A stretch of DNA of 64,000 bases, taken from the NCBI GenBank assembly GCA_036937835.1, contig CM072880.1, positions 12,716,501-12,780,500 on the forward strand, written 5' to 3'. The notes below the pieces were generated by a model. That model was not told the DNA's origin. It saw only the letters and a program-made list of their open reading frames with translations, and did no database searches. Both the position numbers and the translations under genes were made by a program. Positions 11,291 through 25,300 of this stretch are shown here, piece by piece. The first letter of the stretch is position 1. Each line of letters starts with the position of its first letter. Source of the stretch: Pampus argenteus (Eukaryota > Chordata > Actinopteri > Scombriformes > Stromateidae).

Positions 11291-11950
11291 TAAGACTGTC
11301 AAGTGCAAATAAAAAGAGTCATTTTATGATCGCTTTAGGCTGAACACTGTGTTGCAACTACCCTGAAGAGGTACTGAGGCTCCTACAGTTGAACACTGTC
11401 TAGACATGCAAAAACTGATTTATGTGGAAAATACAGAACTTTTGTATCGGTGTATAAGTATCTTTTAGGGATGTTGCAGTTCAATATGTAAATTCAAAAG
11501 TCATGCAATACAAACTTTTAATGGTTCCGTCATACTGAGAACATTTTTTTATTTTTACACTCTCAAAAATAACCTTATCTGAAAAGCCATGTTTGGGTAT
11601 TAATATCTTGAAATATCATTCCTAACCTCATATGGATGTAGGAATGAAGACAAACATATCAAGCGTCCAAAAATATAAAAACATTCAAACTATGAGTTGT
11701 TAGCAGCTCCATCAAATAATGATTTTTCCCTCTAAACCGCTCACATGGTTTCATTTCAATAAATGTTCAAATGATCCAATATTTAAACAAAAAATAAATA
11801 AATCAAAGATTATATGTGCTGCAGCGCCCTCACCTGGCTGTTTTGAAGCACTGCTGCTGTCGTGGTCTGAATTGAAGCAGGCTAACATGAACAGAGCAGA
11901 GGAGGAAATAAACAGCAACAGGACAATTGGACGTCGGACTATGTGTGTAT

Positions 11951-12009
11951 TATAAAAGCTCTTTTTTTTTTCTTTTTTTTTTGAAGGGGAAAGACATTGT
12001 CCTCCAACG
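11951..12009 (+). promoter_or_regulatory. snx16: Putative snx16 promoter and first (non-coding) exon
   Basis: TATAAAA at 11951-11957 is followed by a pyrimidine-rich stretch and then a short segment ending in AACG|GTGAGT, a good donor at 12009/12010. The next acceptor in the same direction (TTTTTCAG, 13148) opens the exon holding the snx16 ATG. Exon 1 as non-coding is inferred; its start is not defined. Confidence 0.4.
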
Positions 12010-13289
12010 GTGAGTCACAGTCCTGTCAGCATACGTCATGTTAGCTTTGTCCACATAGGCTTGTTTGGACTCTGTAGCTGTAAGGTTAGCTGTTACGGTC
12101 ATCCTAAAATTATCTGTTCATAAACCGTTTCACCCCATTTGCACTCCCAACGCAGACTTTACTACAGTCGTCACCGTTGTATTATTATCATCCGTCTAAA
12201 GTTGTGGCGATACAATAAGCAAGGAAACACTTTGACTGCCACGTTCAGTCAACGCAGCACTTCTCAGCAAGTCATGTAGCCACAGCTAGCTTTGGTAGTT
12301 AGCTCGTCGGCTAACTTAACCTGCAAAATGCTGGTGCCATTTGACTTCAGGACACCTAACTTGAGTCAAAGTAAGAGGCAGCCAGCGCTTTGTTGACATG
12401 TTGACGTCCTGTAGCTATTTTTGTCATGTTTGAATGCACCAAAATACCTGCTGGAGTCACTCAAGAGTGAGTGAGCAACTAACAATATTTATTTTGTCAT
12501 CTTCTTTAACTCGCATATCATCTCATTTTTCATTTGCCCTCTGGCCTTGATATGACATTGGTTTTATTTGTTTATATATATACCCTGAATAAAATGTGCA
12601 TTAACAGCCTGTCAGTAGGCTTTTTTTTCTGCAGTGCTGGCTTCTCTAAGCTCTATTGCTGCTTAATTAATTAGTTTGTCAGGTTGCTGACAAGCTGCCA
12701 GTGTGAACAGAAATCAGTGGCAGGCCTACCTCTGCACCCCATATCCACTCATCCATAAAACCAGGCTGCAGGGTTCCTCTTCCTCTGTCTCATTACTAGT
12801 TAAAGCATTTACTGGGAAGGGTCAGACTTTTTATGGATAAAAGCTAATCAATTGACATGATGACTTGACAGACATATTATCTACAGATCTTTACAGGCTT
12901 TTATCATCATGAATTTTACACATAATGCGCAAAGCCATTAATTATGAATGGCGTGGGCCTCGTTTCAATAATTCATTTTGCCCTCAGAGTCTGGTTCACT
13001 CATTTTTGAATAATGTTCACTAACAGATTTTGCTCCACTTGTGTAAGTTTAATTCTTAGGATCCCACTATGCAGTCTGTGTATGGAGTAAAAAGCGTGTA
13101 GTCAATTCTGATCCTGAACATACCAAATAATTCTTCTTAATTTTTCAGGAGTCTTCGTCAGCCACTCAGGGTGAGCTTCACTGCTAGACTCCATCATCAC
13201 ATAGCATCACTGAGGCAAGTAGTCACTGTCAGTGTTGTTGTGAAGTGTGTCGCTGACGTCTGTGGCGGTGGAGCATACAGCTCAGGAAG

Positions 13290-15079
13290 ATGGCATCGCC
13301 CTTTGTGCCTGTCCCCGTGCCCTTGGACAGAGTCTTATCAGCAGGTAGCAACAAGCTGAGGCGGCCTCAGCGAGCTTCATCACTAGGCAGCGTCTCCAGC
13401 AGCTCGGAGTCTTCTTCCCCTATCACCAGGTCGGCCGGGGAGAACCATGGAAGAGGATTAGGTTCTCAGTGTCAGTCCCGCTGCGTAGGCAGAAGCGGAC
13501 GGAGTCAGACCCCGCCGCCCCTCCGGAGCCCTGTGACACAGGCCAGTGTGAACGGGACCTTTGAGCACTCTGTGGAGTACTCCAGCTGCCCTCGCTCCGT
13601 ATCGGATCCTGCTGGGCACCAGCAAGGCGAAGAGAGACCTATCACCCCAACTGTGCTGGGTTACGAGGTCATGGAGGAGAGGGCCAAGTTCACGGTACGA
13701 AACCAGAAAACTGTTAATGTGTCATCATGACACAAAACTCATCCAGTCATCCAAATCATCCAGTGTTAAAGAAATTATTAAAACAAAAACACACACACAC
13801 ACAGCAGTGACAGGAAAACACTTGAGCAGCTGGGGTAGTTATGCTTGCTGATAGGATATAGATATGCTCACTGAGGGCAAACACACAGCATGATGCATAT
13901 TAGAGGAAAGCTTCATGTAAACATTTACTCTGCGTACAGCGCTTTGTACGGAGAGGCAGATTGTTCTGCACTTCCAGTAGTTTTTCATGGTTGTTATTGT
14001 GGATTGTGTTGGGGAAAGAAGAGGGCAAAAAACATTTAAAAATTTTTTTTTAATCTATTATTATTATCTACAAGAGAACAGTTATTAAAGTCCATCATAT
14101 TACTTTAGTGAAGACTGCAGTGTGACCTAATGTCAGTTTTATTTACTTTTAAGTATGAATGTGTCATTTGAAGCTGTGTACCTCATACTTACTGTTCATT
14201 TTGAATTAAGTAAAGTCAGTATAGGGCTGTTTCTCATACAAAACTTTAAGATTTTGTGTGTGTGTGTGTGATGTTTTATCCCTGCTGCAGGTATACAAAG
14301 TCCTGGTCAGGAAGACTCCAGATGAGAGCTGGGTTGTTTTTAGAAGATACACAGACTTCTCCAGACTCAATGACAAGGTGTGTTTGGGTGTGTCGCCTGT
14401 ACACTGCGTTTGTTTTCCAGGAAATTATAGGCAGCCTCAAATTTCAAGCCTATTTGAAGCTCCATTTTGTGATCGACACTGTTCTGTTCTTCAGCCCTTT
14501 GCTTTCAGGATGCTTTCTTTTGTTTTTAAGTGTGCTGTGTGAAGTGATTAGAGCCGTACAATGAAGTCCACTGTTCACAAACAGCCAACAGCCCCGAGCC
14601 AACTAGGGGGAAATAGGTTTCTCGTGATTTTGGTCACAGATTACAGAAGAGAAAAATATCAAGCCATGTGATGACAAATGAAAAAAAAAGAACAACCTAC
14701 AACAAAAAAGATGATTGCTATGAAGCTACAACAAACAAGCACATTATCTCTGGAGGCCTGCAAAATAAGACCGCTTTGGACAGTTTAATAGCAGGGGAGG
14801 GAGTGGACAGAGAGGGGGTGTGGACAGAGCAGAAGCAGCTGAATGGTTTTGCTGTAGATGGTAATTATAGAGGCCTTGTTGTTCATAACTTTAAATGTTT
14901 GGAAATGTTTCAACACCAAGTGCATTTGTAATTTGGAACAAACATTTGCTCTCTCTGTATTTCTAGTTATGAAGATAATGTTACAAGAAGCATTGATGTC
15001 ACAATTACGTCATCGAACACTTAATGCGCGTCTCAGACTACCGATTGTGAAAACATATACACACATATATATATATATA

Positions 15080-15125
<46 letters not shown>

Positions 15126-18100
15126 TGTCAAGCACCAAGCACACCACATGCCTGAGAAGCCACAGGGAAGAATCATAGTAAAATTTTATAAGTCGTCTGG
15201 TTTCACATGTAAGTGCAGTTTCTCGTGCCAGAGTTGTAGCTCAGAATGGGGCTGGTACAAGGGGTATCAATAGAAGCAGTGTTATTTATTATTTTTCCCT
15301 AGCTTCCATGTCTCTGGGAACAGTTTGTGAAGAGAGTGCAATACCAGTGCAATTTACACCACAGTTTTACAGAGGCAATGTCGCTTGTAGCTGTTATTAT
15401 ATTATTACTATATCCTCCTTCTTGTGTTGGACAATGAAACAGTCTTCTGTACATTTTATTTATGGGCTTCTGTCTACATGCATGCATTCAAGCGGAAAGA
15501 CACAGAAGTGGCAAAGACACATCATGCGAATGTGTGACCAGAACGTGCCAAAGAATGAAAGAACTGACAAAATACGGGCATGCTCCTCAGCTGATTTTCA
15601 CTTATCACATATCTTTTATGTATTGGCATATATGTGTCTGCCTATAAATAGCAAGATATTTTAGTATAGAAAGACCAAACATGCTGTGCGTTTGAGGTAA
15701 TAAACGCAGAGTTGCCATTATATAGTTTGTCCACCAGAGAGCATTGAAGTTTATTTTTCCACTGTTAAATGTGCTTCACTGTATACTGTATATCTTGGTC
15801 ACAAACAGCATCAGCTGGACTCCACTTGACAGCTGTATGGCATTGGCTAATGTGTAGTTTATAATAAGAGCTCATTGTTATGAATATTTTTATGCAGGAA
15901 TTTTTTTTTTAGAATTTGTATCGAACACAGTGGTTATTAAGGTGTGTGTCTGTGTCTGTCTGTCTGTCTGTCTTTCGTAGCTAAAAGAGATGTTCCCGGG
16001 CTTCCGCCTTGCGCTGCCTCCTAAACGGTGGTTCAAGGACAACTATGACAGTGACTTCCTGGAAGATAGACAGCTGGGACTACAGGCCTTCTTGCAAAAC
16101 CTGGTTGCACACAAGGACATTGCCAACTGGTATGAGACACTATTAATCTGGGTTAAATTTATATTAAAATGAAGTTCATTGCGTAACCCATGTGCCTTGG
16201 AAATATGATACAACAAAAATAAGACAACCAAACGGTTTGTGTATTGTGCAGTGAGACGTCGGCGCAAACAAGCCGAGTTATCTTGGTTTATTAACTCCTT
16301 GATCATGTCATTATGCAGAAGAAATGCATTCCTGTGTCAGGCTGTTTCATACATTTGTTTTATTATTTTTGTTACTGGCCTGTAAAAACATGCACAAATT
16401 ACACCATTCTATCTTCTTGACAGTCTGGCAGTCAGAGAGTTTCTGTGTTTGGATGACCCGCCCGGGCCCTTTGACAGTCTGGAGGAGAGCAGGGTAAGTA
16501 TGTGCATGTATACATGTGTGATATAAGTATATGGGCTTGTGTTGCTGTGTGTTTTTGTAGGTATCCATGTCTGTGTTTCATCAAGGCTTTTTGAAGAGGA
16601 TTATTCTGGCCCCAAAATATCAATATGTTCAGCTGCTTTTACACATCATCCCTTTGGTATTAATTCAACCAAGTTGTTTCCATCACAGAATGTATAGAAA
16701 CACTGTCAAGTATCAAAGTTCACACACAATTCACCAGATCTAGCTGGACTACAAATGTTAATAAACGGTTCATCAGATGCTGGGCTGTTTTATGATTGGA
16801 AACTCGACCCAGCCAATAAAAATATGTATTCACCGCTTTTATGGGAATAGAATAGTGGATTTGTAACAATAAAGTTGTGGCACTGCTGGACTTCTGTCGT
16901 GAAACTGACCCTGTAAAGTGATCTCAGACATATTTGAACTTGCTGCTAAATTATAATCTGCTGTCAGGGACCTGGGCATTTTCTTTCAAACTGTATGCTT
17001 AAAACAGTCTGAAATATAACATAATTTGGCTTGAAGAGTGCCTTAAAGTTTAATTTATAAAGGCTCCAGCATCTAAAACATAAATCCCCCAAACTAAGTG
17101 TCCTTGTGTTGTCTCAGTCTCCATTTGTCCTCCAGCCTTTGCTTCCATTATGGACAAATACACTGTTCTTTCCCTGTTGTTGCCTCCATCCAGGCGTTCT
17201 GTGAGACTCTGGAGGAGAGCAACTATCGTCTCCAGAAGGAGCTGCTGGAGAAGCAGAAGGAGATCATCTCCCTGAAGAGGAGGCTGGAGGAGAGGGAGCA
17301 GGCTATCCTACTACTGGAGAAGCATATCAAGTAAGTAGCTAAGCAAAAACACATACATTCTGTAAATATAAGGGATAAGGATTGCACACATTCAGTATTT
17401 GATATACAACCTTTGTGTGTGTGGTCAGTGGTGAGTGTGTGAGCCCGGAGTCTCCATGTGCTCTGTCAGCTCAAGGCAGTGAGAGCAGTGCAGATGCAGA
17501 CGTGGAGTCATCTGCTGCAGAAGCTGATCAGGACATGCCTGACGACGCAGGGTAAAGAACACACACAGAAACGCACACATACGGTGAAACTAAACGGGAG
17601 TAAACACACCTAAAAACACAGTCACGCAGCCATATGTGTAATTGAATAAGTAATAATTAAGTTTTTAAACCACTAAATGAATAGTCTTTAGTAAATCTTG
17701 CTACAACATTCCTTCTCTTTCTACAATTGGGTTTCATTTTACACAGCGCAAAAATGACCAAATGTTATTTTCCTGTTAGCGTCCCAGACACTGTTAACAC
17801 AATTTGCACATCTTAAAAACAGTCATGTCCTGAGAACTTTGCTTTCTCCTGTCAGTCAAGACCTTTAGTTTTGCGCCCATCTCACATAAACCGCTGAAAG
17901 GTGGACCTTTCCACTCATCCAATGTCTGTGGACGCACCTGTGAATTGGCCGAGGTTAAAAGTCAACAAGGGCAAGATGAGAAATGTGCAAACATAGATTG
18001 GAAGCAGAACTATAAATACACCAGTTTCTAGACAATATGCATGGAAAATACAATTCAACAAGCCAAGTATAGTGACACCAAAATATGAAAGAGGATATCA

Positions 18101-21100
18101 TGAAAGGCCTCTTTCAGTCATATTTTTTTTTGTTTTGCCTGATATTTATTTAAGACATATATGATATCTAACACAAATATTTTACACATTTCTGCTTTGG
18201 CACACTGAACTAAATTATGATTACATAAATCATTGCCATGCAACCAAGACTGTCAAAAACAATAAGATAAATTCAAACCAGATTACATTTAAATTCCAGT
18301 AAAAGAGATTTTTGAATTGGGTTACATGAAAGAAGATGAAGAAAGTAGTTGTCTGAACCAAGCTGATTATAGCTCTATTATAAATGTGTGTGTATCAGAC
18401 TTTTGTTGATGAACAACACAAGTGTAGTACCACTGGTCATGTTTGACCAAAGGATTATGTATTGTATAGATATAAAATCGCATAGATAACTGCACCAGTC
18501 AAGACTAAAGGTTCCATCTCTCATAATAAAGACACAAAGAGTGTAGGAGGGTACACACATCCAAAAACCTTTTACAGGCGCTGGGAAAAAAAAACAAAAA
18601 AAAACCTCAAGGCAAAGGGAGAGATGTCCACTGGCCACGAGGGAATCGGTCTTTTTATTACAACTCGTGAAACATTATCCAGGTTTCTGTTCATCTGTGC
18701 AGGAGTGTCATCAACATCCCAGACAGTCAGTCATTTCTGTATTGAAGTATAGGTACTGTAGCAGTATCTGACTTTCACTTATCACTGTCAGGACCACATT
18801 TTATCATCTAATATTTATTTTAATTTAAAGTGTTGCATTAAAATTAGTAACAAAATGCTGCAGTTTTCAATTGATCACTGCTGCCGCTTCATATTATTAA
18901 CTGAAACTTTTATTTTATTTTGAGGCCACACACACACACTAAGTTCTGCACCTTCAGGGTTTTGTTGTAGGAGTAAACATCTGGATTTGCTGTGGATAAT
19001 GCCAGGATTTTCTTGGCTCAGGGTGTCAATTATTTTACTTAATTTCAGGATGTGGCCTTGTTTACCATTATCTAGGCTATCTTTAAATGTTAAACCCACC
19101 GGTGTACTGATTACCACATGACTCGAGTTGGTGCGCATAGGCATGCACTGCACATATAGTAGCCTATTATTGCATGGAACAGAATTAACTGGGTTACCTC
19201 ATACCTATTACAGTGCATATGGAAAGTATTCACCCGATGGTTCATTTGCACACGCCACTGTCTAAGAATCCCATACGGAAGGTATTCACAGCGCTTCACT
19301 TTTCCCACATTTTATGTTAAATCCTTATTCCAAAATGGATTAAATTCAAAATTCTACACATAACACAACATAATGACACTTAAAAAAGTTTGTTCAGATT
19401 TTTGCAAATGTATTATAAAGTACAAAAACGAAGAAATCACTTGTACATAAATATTCAAAGCCTTTGTGATCAAGCTCAAAATTGAGCTCAGGTGCTATTG
19501 TTTCCACTGATCATCCTTGAGACATTTCTACAGCTTTTGGGCTCCACCTGAGGTAAATCAGTTGATTGGACAGAAGCACACACCTGTCTATATACGTAAA
19601 CAGTGCAGACCACAAAACAAGCATGAAATTAAAGGAATTGTCTGTAGACCTCTAGACAGGATTGTGTCGATGGCACAGAAAATTTCTGCTGCTGTAAAGG
19701 TTCCAATGAGCTCAGTGGCTCCATCATCTGTAAATGGAAGAAGTTTGGAGCCACCTGGACTCTTCCTAGCGCTGCCGTCCCTCTAAACTGAGTGATCGGA
19801 GGTGACCAATAACCACTCTGACAGAGCTCCAGGTTCCTCTGTGGAGAGAGGAGGAAAAACACATCCTGTATGAAAACCTGCTCCAGAGCTCCTGACCTCA
19901 GACTGGAGAGTTGGTTCATCTTTAAACAGGACACATTAAACACATAGCCAAGATATTGAAGGAGTGACTTCATGACAACTCTGTGAATGTCCTAGAGGCC
20001 CAGCCAGAGCCCAGACTTCAGTCCCATTAAACATGTCTGGAGGGATCTAAAAATGGCACCAACACTCTCCATTCAACCTGATGGACGTTCTGTAAAGAGG
20101 AATGGATGAAACTGGCCAAAGATAGATGTGCCAAACTTGTGGCTTCATATTCCAAAAGTTTTTGAGGCTGTTATTGCTTTCCAAAGGTGTTACAACAACA
20201 TACGACAAAAACGTTTTTCATGTTGTCATTATGGGATATTATCTGTAGAATTTTGAGTAAAAAAATGAGTTGAATCCATTTTGGAATAAAGCTATAACAC
20301 AACGAAATGTGTAAAAAGTGAAGCTGTGAATACTTTCCATTTGGGATTCTGACACAGCGCCGTGTGCAAATGAACAATCGGTTCTCGAAATAAGCCTCAA
20401 CCTGCAGGTAAATGATGATGATGATGTAAGGGACGTGTTGGAAGCTATTGAGACAGACCTTTAATAGTAATGAAATTAATGATAAAATGTGTTCTTCCAC
20501 TTTGGTAACCAAGGCAACCGTCAAATTCGTCTATGCCTAAATAAGACACAGGATCCGCACACTGCACAAGCAAATTTAATAGAGCAACGACTATATATAT
20601 ATATTTTTTTTTTTAATTGAAACAGCTAAACTAATCTCAGCTCCTTTGACTCATCAGCCCTCGCCACATATCATTCTCCTTTCTGGCTCTGCCTCCATTG
20701 ATTAGTCCTTGCCATTTTAATCAGCTTTTCTTCAAAATGATGTAATGGTGCATCAGCACTTACTGCAGACAGTAAACAGACATTCAAATTGTTACTGTAT
20801 ATTTTCATATAAAATATTTTCATTGTGTTCACATGTTAGTTTGCTTTTTCAAAAGTGTTTTCCCTTCCCTACCACTGTGTCTATTTTTTTGTTTTTTTGT
20901 TTTTTTTGACCCTCATATCCCACAGCGCTGCTGCCCCAATCTGAAAACAGAGCCCGATACCATGTGAGGTACTTTATACACCAGCTCTGCAGGCTAACCC
21001 AGTGGAATACTGTCTTTTCATATCCTCTTCATGCATCCTGCTGTTCATTGCTGCTCTACTGTAATGGAAGTGTCTTATTTTGTGGTACCACGGTGTTAAA

Positions 21101-22392
21101 GGGTAGATTTGGATTTTTTTCAAAGTCTATCATAAGAGTTAAGATAGACGTGAGGAAAAACAAACCTGTCCTGTAAGTGCATGCAGTCAGGATGTTTATC
21201 AGGGTTGGGGTCAGTTCACTTTCAATTCACCTGATCTGAGAAAAATGTTAAGATCTTTTCATACTGTTCATATTCTGGCTCACAGTATCGCTTCATACTT
21301 AGTCTCTGTACCAAACTACTGAACCATAAATCTATATTTCATTCATAAATAGTTCAGCCATTATTAATAAAACAGTAATTAGCTCTTAATGACTTTCAGA
21401 GAGCAGACTGTATTCTTCATGAAGGAAAAACATTCACAATCACACAATATTATGGTCCTGTGTTACCTATAACAGGAGAACATAACACCGTCATAATTTC
21501 AATGAATTTTATTGAATGTGAACATTTTTAAATACATACTGAAGCGGCTGTTGTTCTATATAAGGACCGATTAGCAGGCCACTAATTCAGCTTTGATAGC
21601 GTGGCGTAACAATCCACATTTTGGTTGACCTGAAAATGACCTGTCCCCAGCTGTCTCATGTATTTATTGTTCTGCAATGTTCTGTGCTCGGTGACTCTTT
21701 TGGCTGCACCACACTGCTCCCCTGCATCACATGTGACTAACACACATACTGTGCGTGCCTCTCTTCTCTATGTCGTACATTGTTGGATTTCAGGTTTTCC
21801 AGTTTCCTCTCAACATCTGTTGTCATGACAAGTCTGAATTCAACTCTCTATTCCAGCCTTGCCTTGATTTTGTTTCAAATCTGGCGCGTCAGTTATCGCT
21901 TTCTGCGTGTTTGGGGCTTATATTGTCATTGAGATCGTAGTTTCTTGTCTTACAACCTACAGAAAGACTTAGAGCTCATCTTAGAAATTGTGTGATTTCT
22001 GGCATCTGTCATTGCAGTCAGAGGTGGGAGAGAGAGTCGGAGGGAAAATCTGTCTTCCTGCTGTGTTTTCAGTGCTGCTGTTGTGGCATTAACATGTCGT
22101 ATCCGTCTCGGATGGCTCAAACGGCAGGCTACTGTCAGCAGCATCTGTCCTCTACATTTTCCTCTTGGATCCTCTCAGTCTGTCTGGCTTTATTGTTGCC
22201 TGTCTACAGTTTACTTTTTTAATTCAACTTAAATAAGTTAGTTGCTGAATGTATTTCCTCCCTCTCTCCAGTGGCAGGTGTGAGGTCCAGCCGGTGCAAT
22301 CCTCTGCCTGTTGGTGCGGACCGTCACTCAGCGCCTCTCCTCCAGTCATCCAGGTCACCCAGCTCTACCACCAGACGCTGGAACACCAGTAA
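13290..22392 (+). CDS. snx16: Sorting nexin 16 (PX domain, coiled coil)
   Basis: A phosphoinositide-binding sorting nexin that acts on early and late endosomes in receptor trafficking. Coding exons: 13290-13694, 14291-14377, 15981-16129, 16424-16493, 17194-17330, 17429-17551 and probably 22272-22392, giving 363 aa against 344 in human. The N-terminal 115 residues are Ser/Pro-rich and poorly conserved, starting MASPFVPVPVPLDR. The PX domain covers about 118-235, with the lipid-binding FRRYTDF motif at 152-158 and the LPPKRWFKDN loop. A coiled coil (ETLEESNYRLQKELLEKQ onward) spans about 240-283 and ends in a heptad-rich Leu/Glu segment. An acidic tail (VESSAAEADQDMPDDAG) follows. Splice phases agree at every junction through 17551. 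The terminal exon is less sure: 22272-22392 keeps phase and adds 40 residues ending LYHQTLEHQ, but an intervening acceptor at 20926 would end the protein after only six further residues. The 5' UTR part of the ATG exon begins at 13149. Confidence 0.9.
15060..15120. repeat. (TA)n-(TG)n microsatellite in a snx16 intron
   Basis: A TA dinucleotide run (about 15063-15080) passes directly into a TG run to 15120. It gives spurious Cys-Val reading frames only. Confidence 0.9.
17552..19210. other. Intron of snx16 without recognised features
   Basis: AT-rich sequence following the 17551 donor. I see only short poly-A/T tracts and a small CA run near 18927. The short frames here have no family motifs. 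Confidence 0.6.
19211..20381. mobile_element. Tc1-like DNA transposon remnant, internally deleted
   Basis: Long terminal inverted repeats are recognisable at about 19234-19362 and 20243-20381. Between them is degenerate Tc1-type transposase sequence on the plus strand: a segment encoding AQKISAAVKVP and SSVNGRSLEPPGLFL at about 19671-19770, and the 'gatgaaaacctgctccagag' stretch near 19869. The middle of the transposase gene is missing: the sequence jumps at about 19857 from the N-terminal DNA-binding part to the C-terminal catalytic part. Frameshifts and stops make it non-functional. It resides in the last intron of snx16. Confidence 0.85.
20926..20963 (+). CDS. snx16: Possible alternative snx16 terminal exon
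   Basis: A strong polypyrimidine tract ending ATCCCACAG is followed by 38 nt and then CAT|GTGAGG. Spliced from 17551 it would read GAAAPI and then a stop, shortening the protein to about 323 aa. It could be the true end, an alternative end, or a chance splice-site pair. Confidence 0.25.
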
Positions 22393-25300
22393 CCAAAGCT
22401 GCTCCTCCTCCATCTCCTTGTCCTCATCCACACCACGTATCTCACAGTTTATTTTTCTGCACCCTCTGTTTCCTTTTTTTTTTTTTTTTTTTTTCTAACC
22501 CCACCTGTTTTCCTACACCCATATGTCCTTTCTTCTGCCCTCTCTTTCCCAACTCTTTCCCACGCCTGTCACGGCTCCCCTTTAATTTCCGCCTTGCAGA
22601 TAGTAACCGCTGTTTGAACTTGGAGTTGGATCTGAAGCAATGTTTGTTCAAGATCTGCGAATAGGGTTTAAAGGGAACCGTTTTATACTGCAACAGTCTG
22701 TTTCACTTATCATCATTATTATTATTTCCCTCTATAAGATGGGTCATGGGGTATTATATCTGGCACCTACTGGAAATTATAAAGATCATGTGCAGCTTCC
22801 TATAAAAACATCTGGGACTACATGGATATATATCTTAAAACCTCAGACTGAGTTGATCCTTCTTTCAGAGTCCTCCTTGTTCACTTTCCAAGTTCCTATT
22901 GTGGCTGCCATATTGAATCAGTTTGATTCAGAGATCACAGAGCCAAAGTTTGGCTTTCTAACCAAAAAAGGAAAAAGATAACCTTAAGATCACTTACACA
23001 ATTGTGACAATCTACAGAAAACTGGAACCATCTCATCAGAGAAACAACACCCCCATGTGGCTATAGAAATAAGACAAAAGTCTGACTCAGGACAAGCATT
23101 GGTAACCAGGTAGGTGTGACAGATTGGTCTCTTTCTGTGCGCAGGTACTTCCATGTCATTGCTTTCTACTGCCATTGAGAGTATAGCCAGCACTCTTCAC
23201 TCATTGTGTTTTCACTTTAAAAAGCCTACATTCCCTCATGTCTTTAGTGCTGCGTGTGTTTTGTGAATGAGATGTTCACTTCTGTAACATACTGGATCAA
23301 GAGAGAGAACCGTGGAAATGTGATCTATTGTTGCTTTTCAAGGAATGTACCGTCCTATTTGCGCACTAATAATTTCTCTGTCACATTCCACAGTATCTTA
23401 TATACACACACACACACACACATGCATTTGTATAGAAACCTGATGGTTTGCTTTTGTCGACCTTGATTATGTCTATTTAAGTGTGTAAATATTTACAACA
23501 CAAGTCCTCTTCAGGTACATTGCCTGTTAATAGTAGACTGGTCCGGACTTGTACAAAGTCCACTAAGTGTGATGTGGATATAATTAAAGTGTCAGTTCAC
23601 CCAATTTACAAACATATATGTATATATATATTTGGGGTTTTTTTCTACTTATACCTCTTGTAGTCATGCAGTCATGTATATAGTTTTGGTTTTATGTACT
23701 TAGTTTTTGAGACATCAGTTTCTAAGATTTCTGTGTTGAGGCGAATGGCATTTTGTTTTTGATGCTTAATGTGGTAAAAACAAATGACATGAAACTTGTC
23801 TCTTTATGAATATTGAATGTTACTACAGATAATCTACAGACCTTTTTTTTTTCAATGCAACTGCCTGGAATAATCCATGGTAATAGTGATATCTTATTTT
23901 GAGGAACTAGGAATCTGCAAGACTACACACCCTCAAGGGGTAAGTGAGAAAATAATTTTTGTAATTTGGGTGAACTAATTTGAAGAAACTCAACTTCTAA
24001 TTATTTGGTTCTTTCAAGATGAATATCAGCTTCAGTTAAGGAATGCAGAATGAAGCAATCCAAGTTGTTATGACCCTAGTTATGAATGAGCTGCAAATCT
24101 AAGCAGGGAGAAATTAAGATTTTTAGCATCTTTTTTTTTTTTTTTTTTTTTTTAAATGACACAGCCTTGGGTACAATAAATCAGGGTCACTGAAATAAGA
24201 TGCAAAACCACAGTACTTGTATTTCACTTAAAACTGTGACATAAGCAACTGGTAAACACTTTTCAGCGTTCCCAGCCACGTATCAGCATGGCAACTGTTG
24301 CCGGGCCTACACATCATCCCCCAAAAGCCATATTTTTAGACCCAAATAATCTTCCAGAGTCAGAGGTTTTCACATGTGTCCTGACGAGCTGTTATTTTCA
24401 CTCTCTGATGATGAGCAGGATGAAGCGTAAAAGTGTGTACCTGCAGTTTATATTGCATCGTTTCAAACCAGGCTTAGAAAAGGTCACGCAAAGCACTTTA
24501 TGGATGAATGGCAACACATAATGTTTGCTTGGATATAGTTTTTATTATTTCACATGTTCAAGACAGAGAAATGTGCCTTTTCAATCACTGAATCTGTCTC
24601 GATTCCCACATGGAACTGATGTGTTTAAAATGTGATTAATGTAAATGGAGTTTTTGTTTCTATTGTTTTGTCTTTTTGTTCTGTAAATCCCCTCTTCATG
24701 CATAATTCTAAGTGCCTTAAACATCCTTCACGTAACTGTTCTGTTGATGTGTGTCAGTGGCTTTATAGATTTGTGTAGGACATGAAACCATAATGGAAAT
24801 AATGTTTTAAATGACACGCATACTGTATGTATATGTTGTTGCTTGGAATATAGACTGAACTGAAATGTTTTTGTAATAGCTTTGTCTTAGCTCACATTTA
24901 CACTTATAGTTGCACTATAAAAGATTTCTATAAAATTGCATTTGGTATCGCTGTTAATATCATGGGTTCAAATGGATAGCTCGCTGAACACGTCTGATCT
25001 GAGTACCTTAGATGCTGTTACACATGCTATAGCAGAGATATTTATCAGAAAGAAATGTTTAATTCATTAATGATGTATTGAATACATGCATATGTTTCCT
25101 ATCAGAGCACATTTAAAGTCTCATGGAATAAGATGGTATCAGTAGTTAGTGCCCCGAGGGAAATAAAACATGCGGTCGGATAAATCTGCTGAGAAGGTGT
25201 AGGCTTACAGTAACAGTATGACCCGTTTTAACATTCAGTATGTAATAAATTTTTACAACTGAGAAAAGAAAAAAAAATCCTCTTTCTTTACCACCAGTGT

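Noticed and set aside
15060..15178. Cys-Val repeat reading frames
   Set aside because: Produced by the TG microsatellite; not protein coding.
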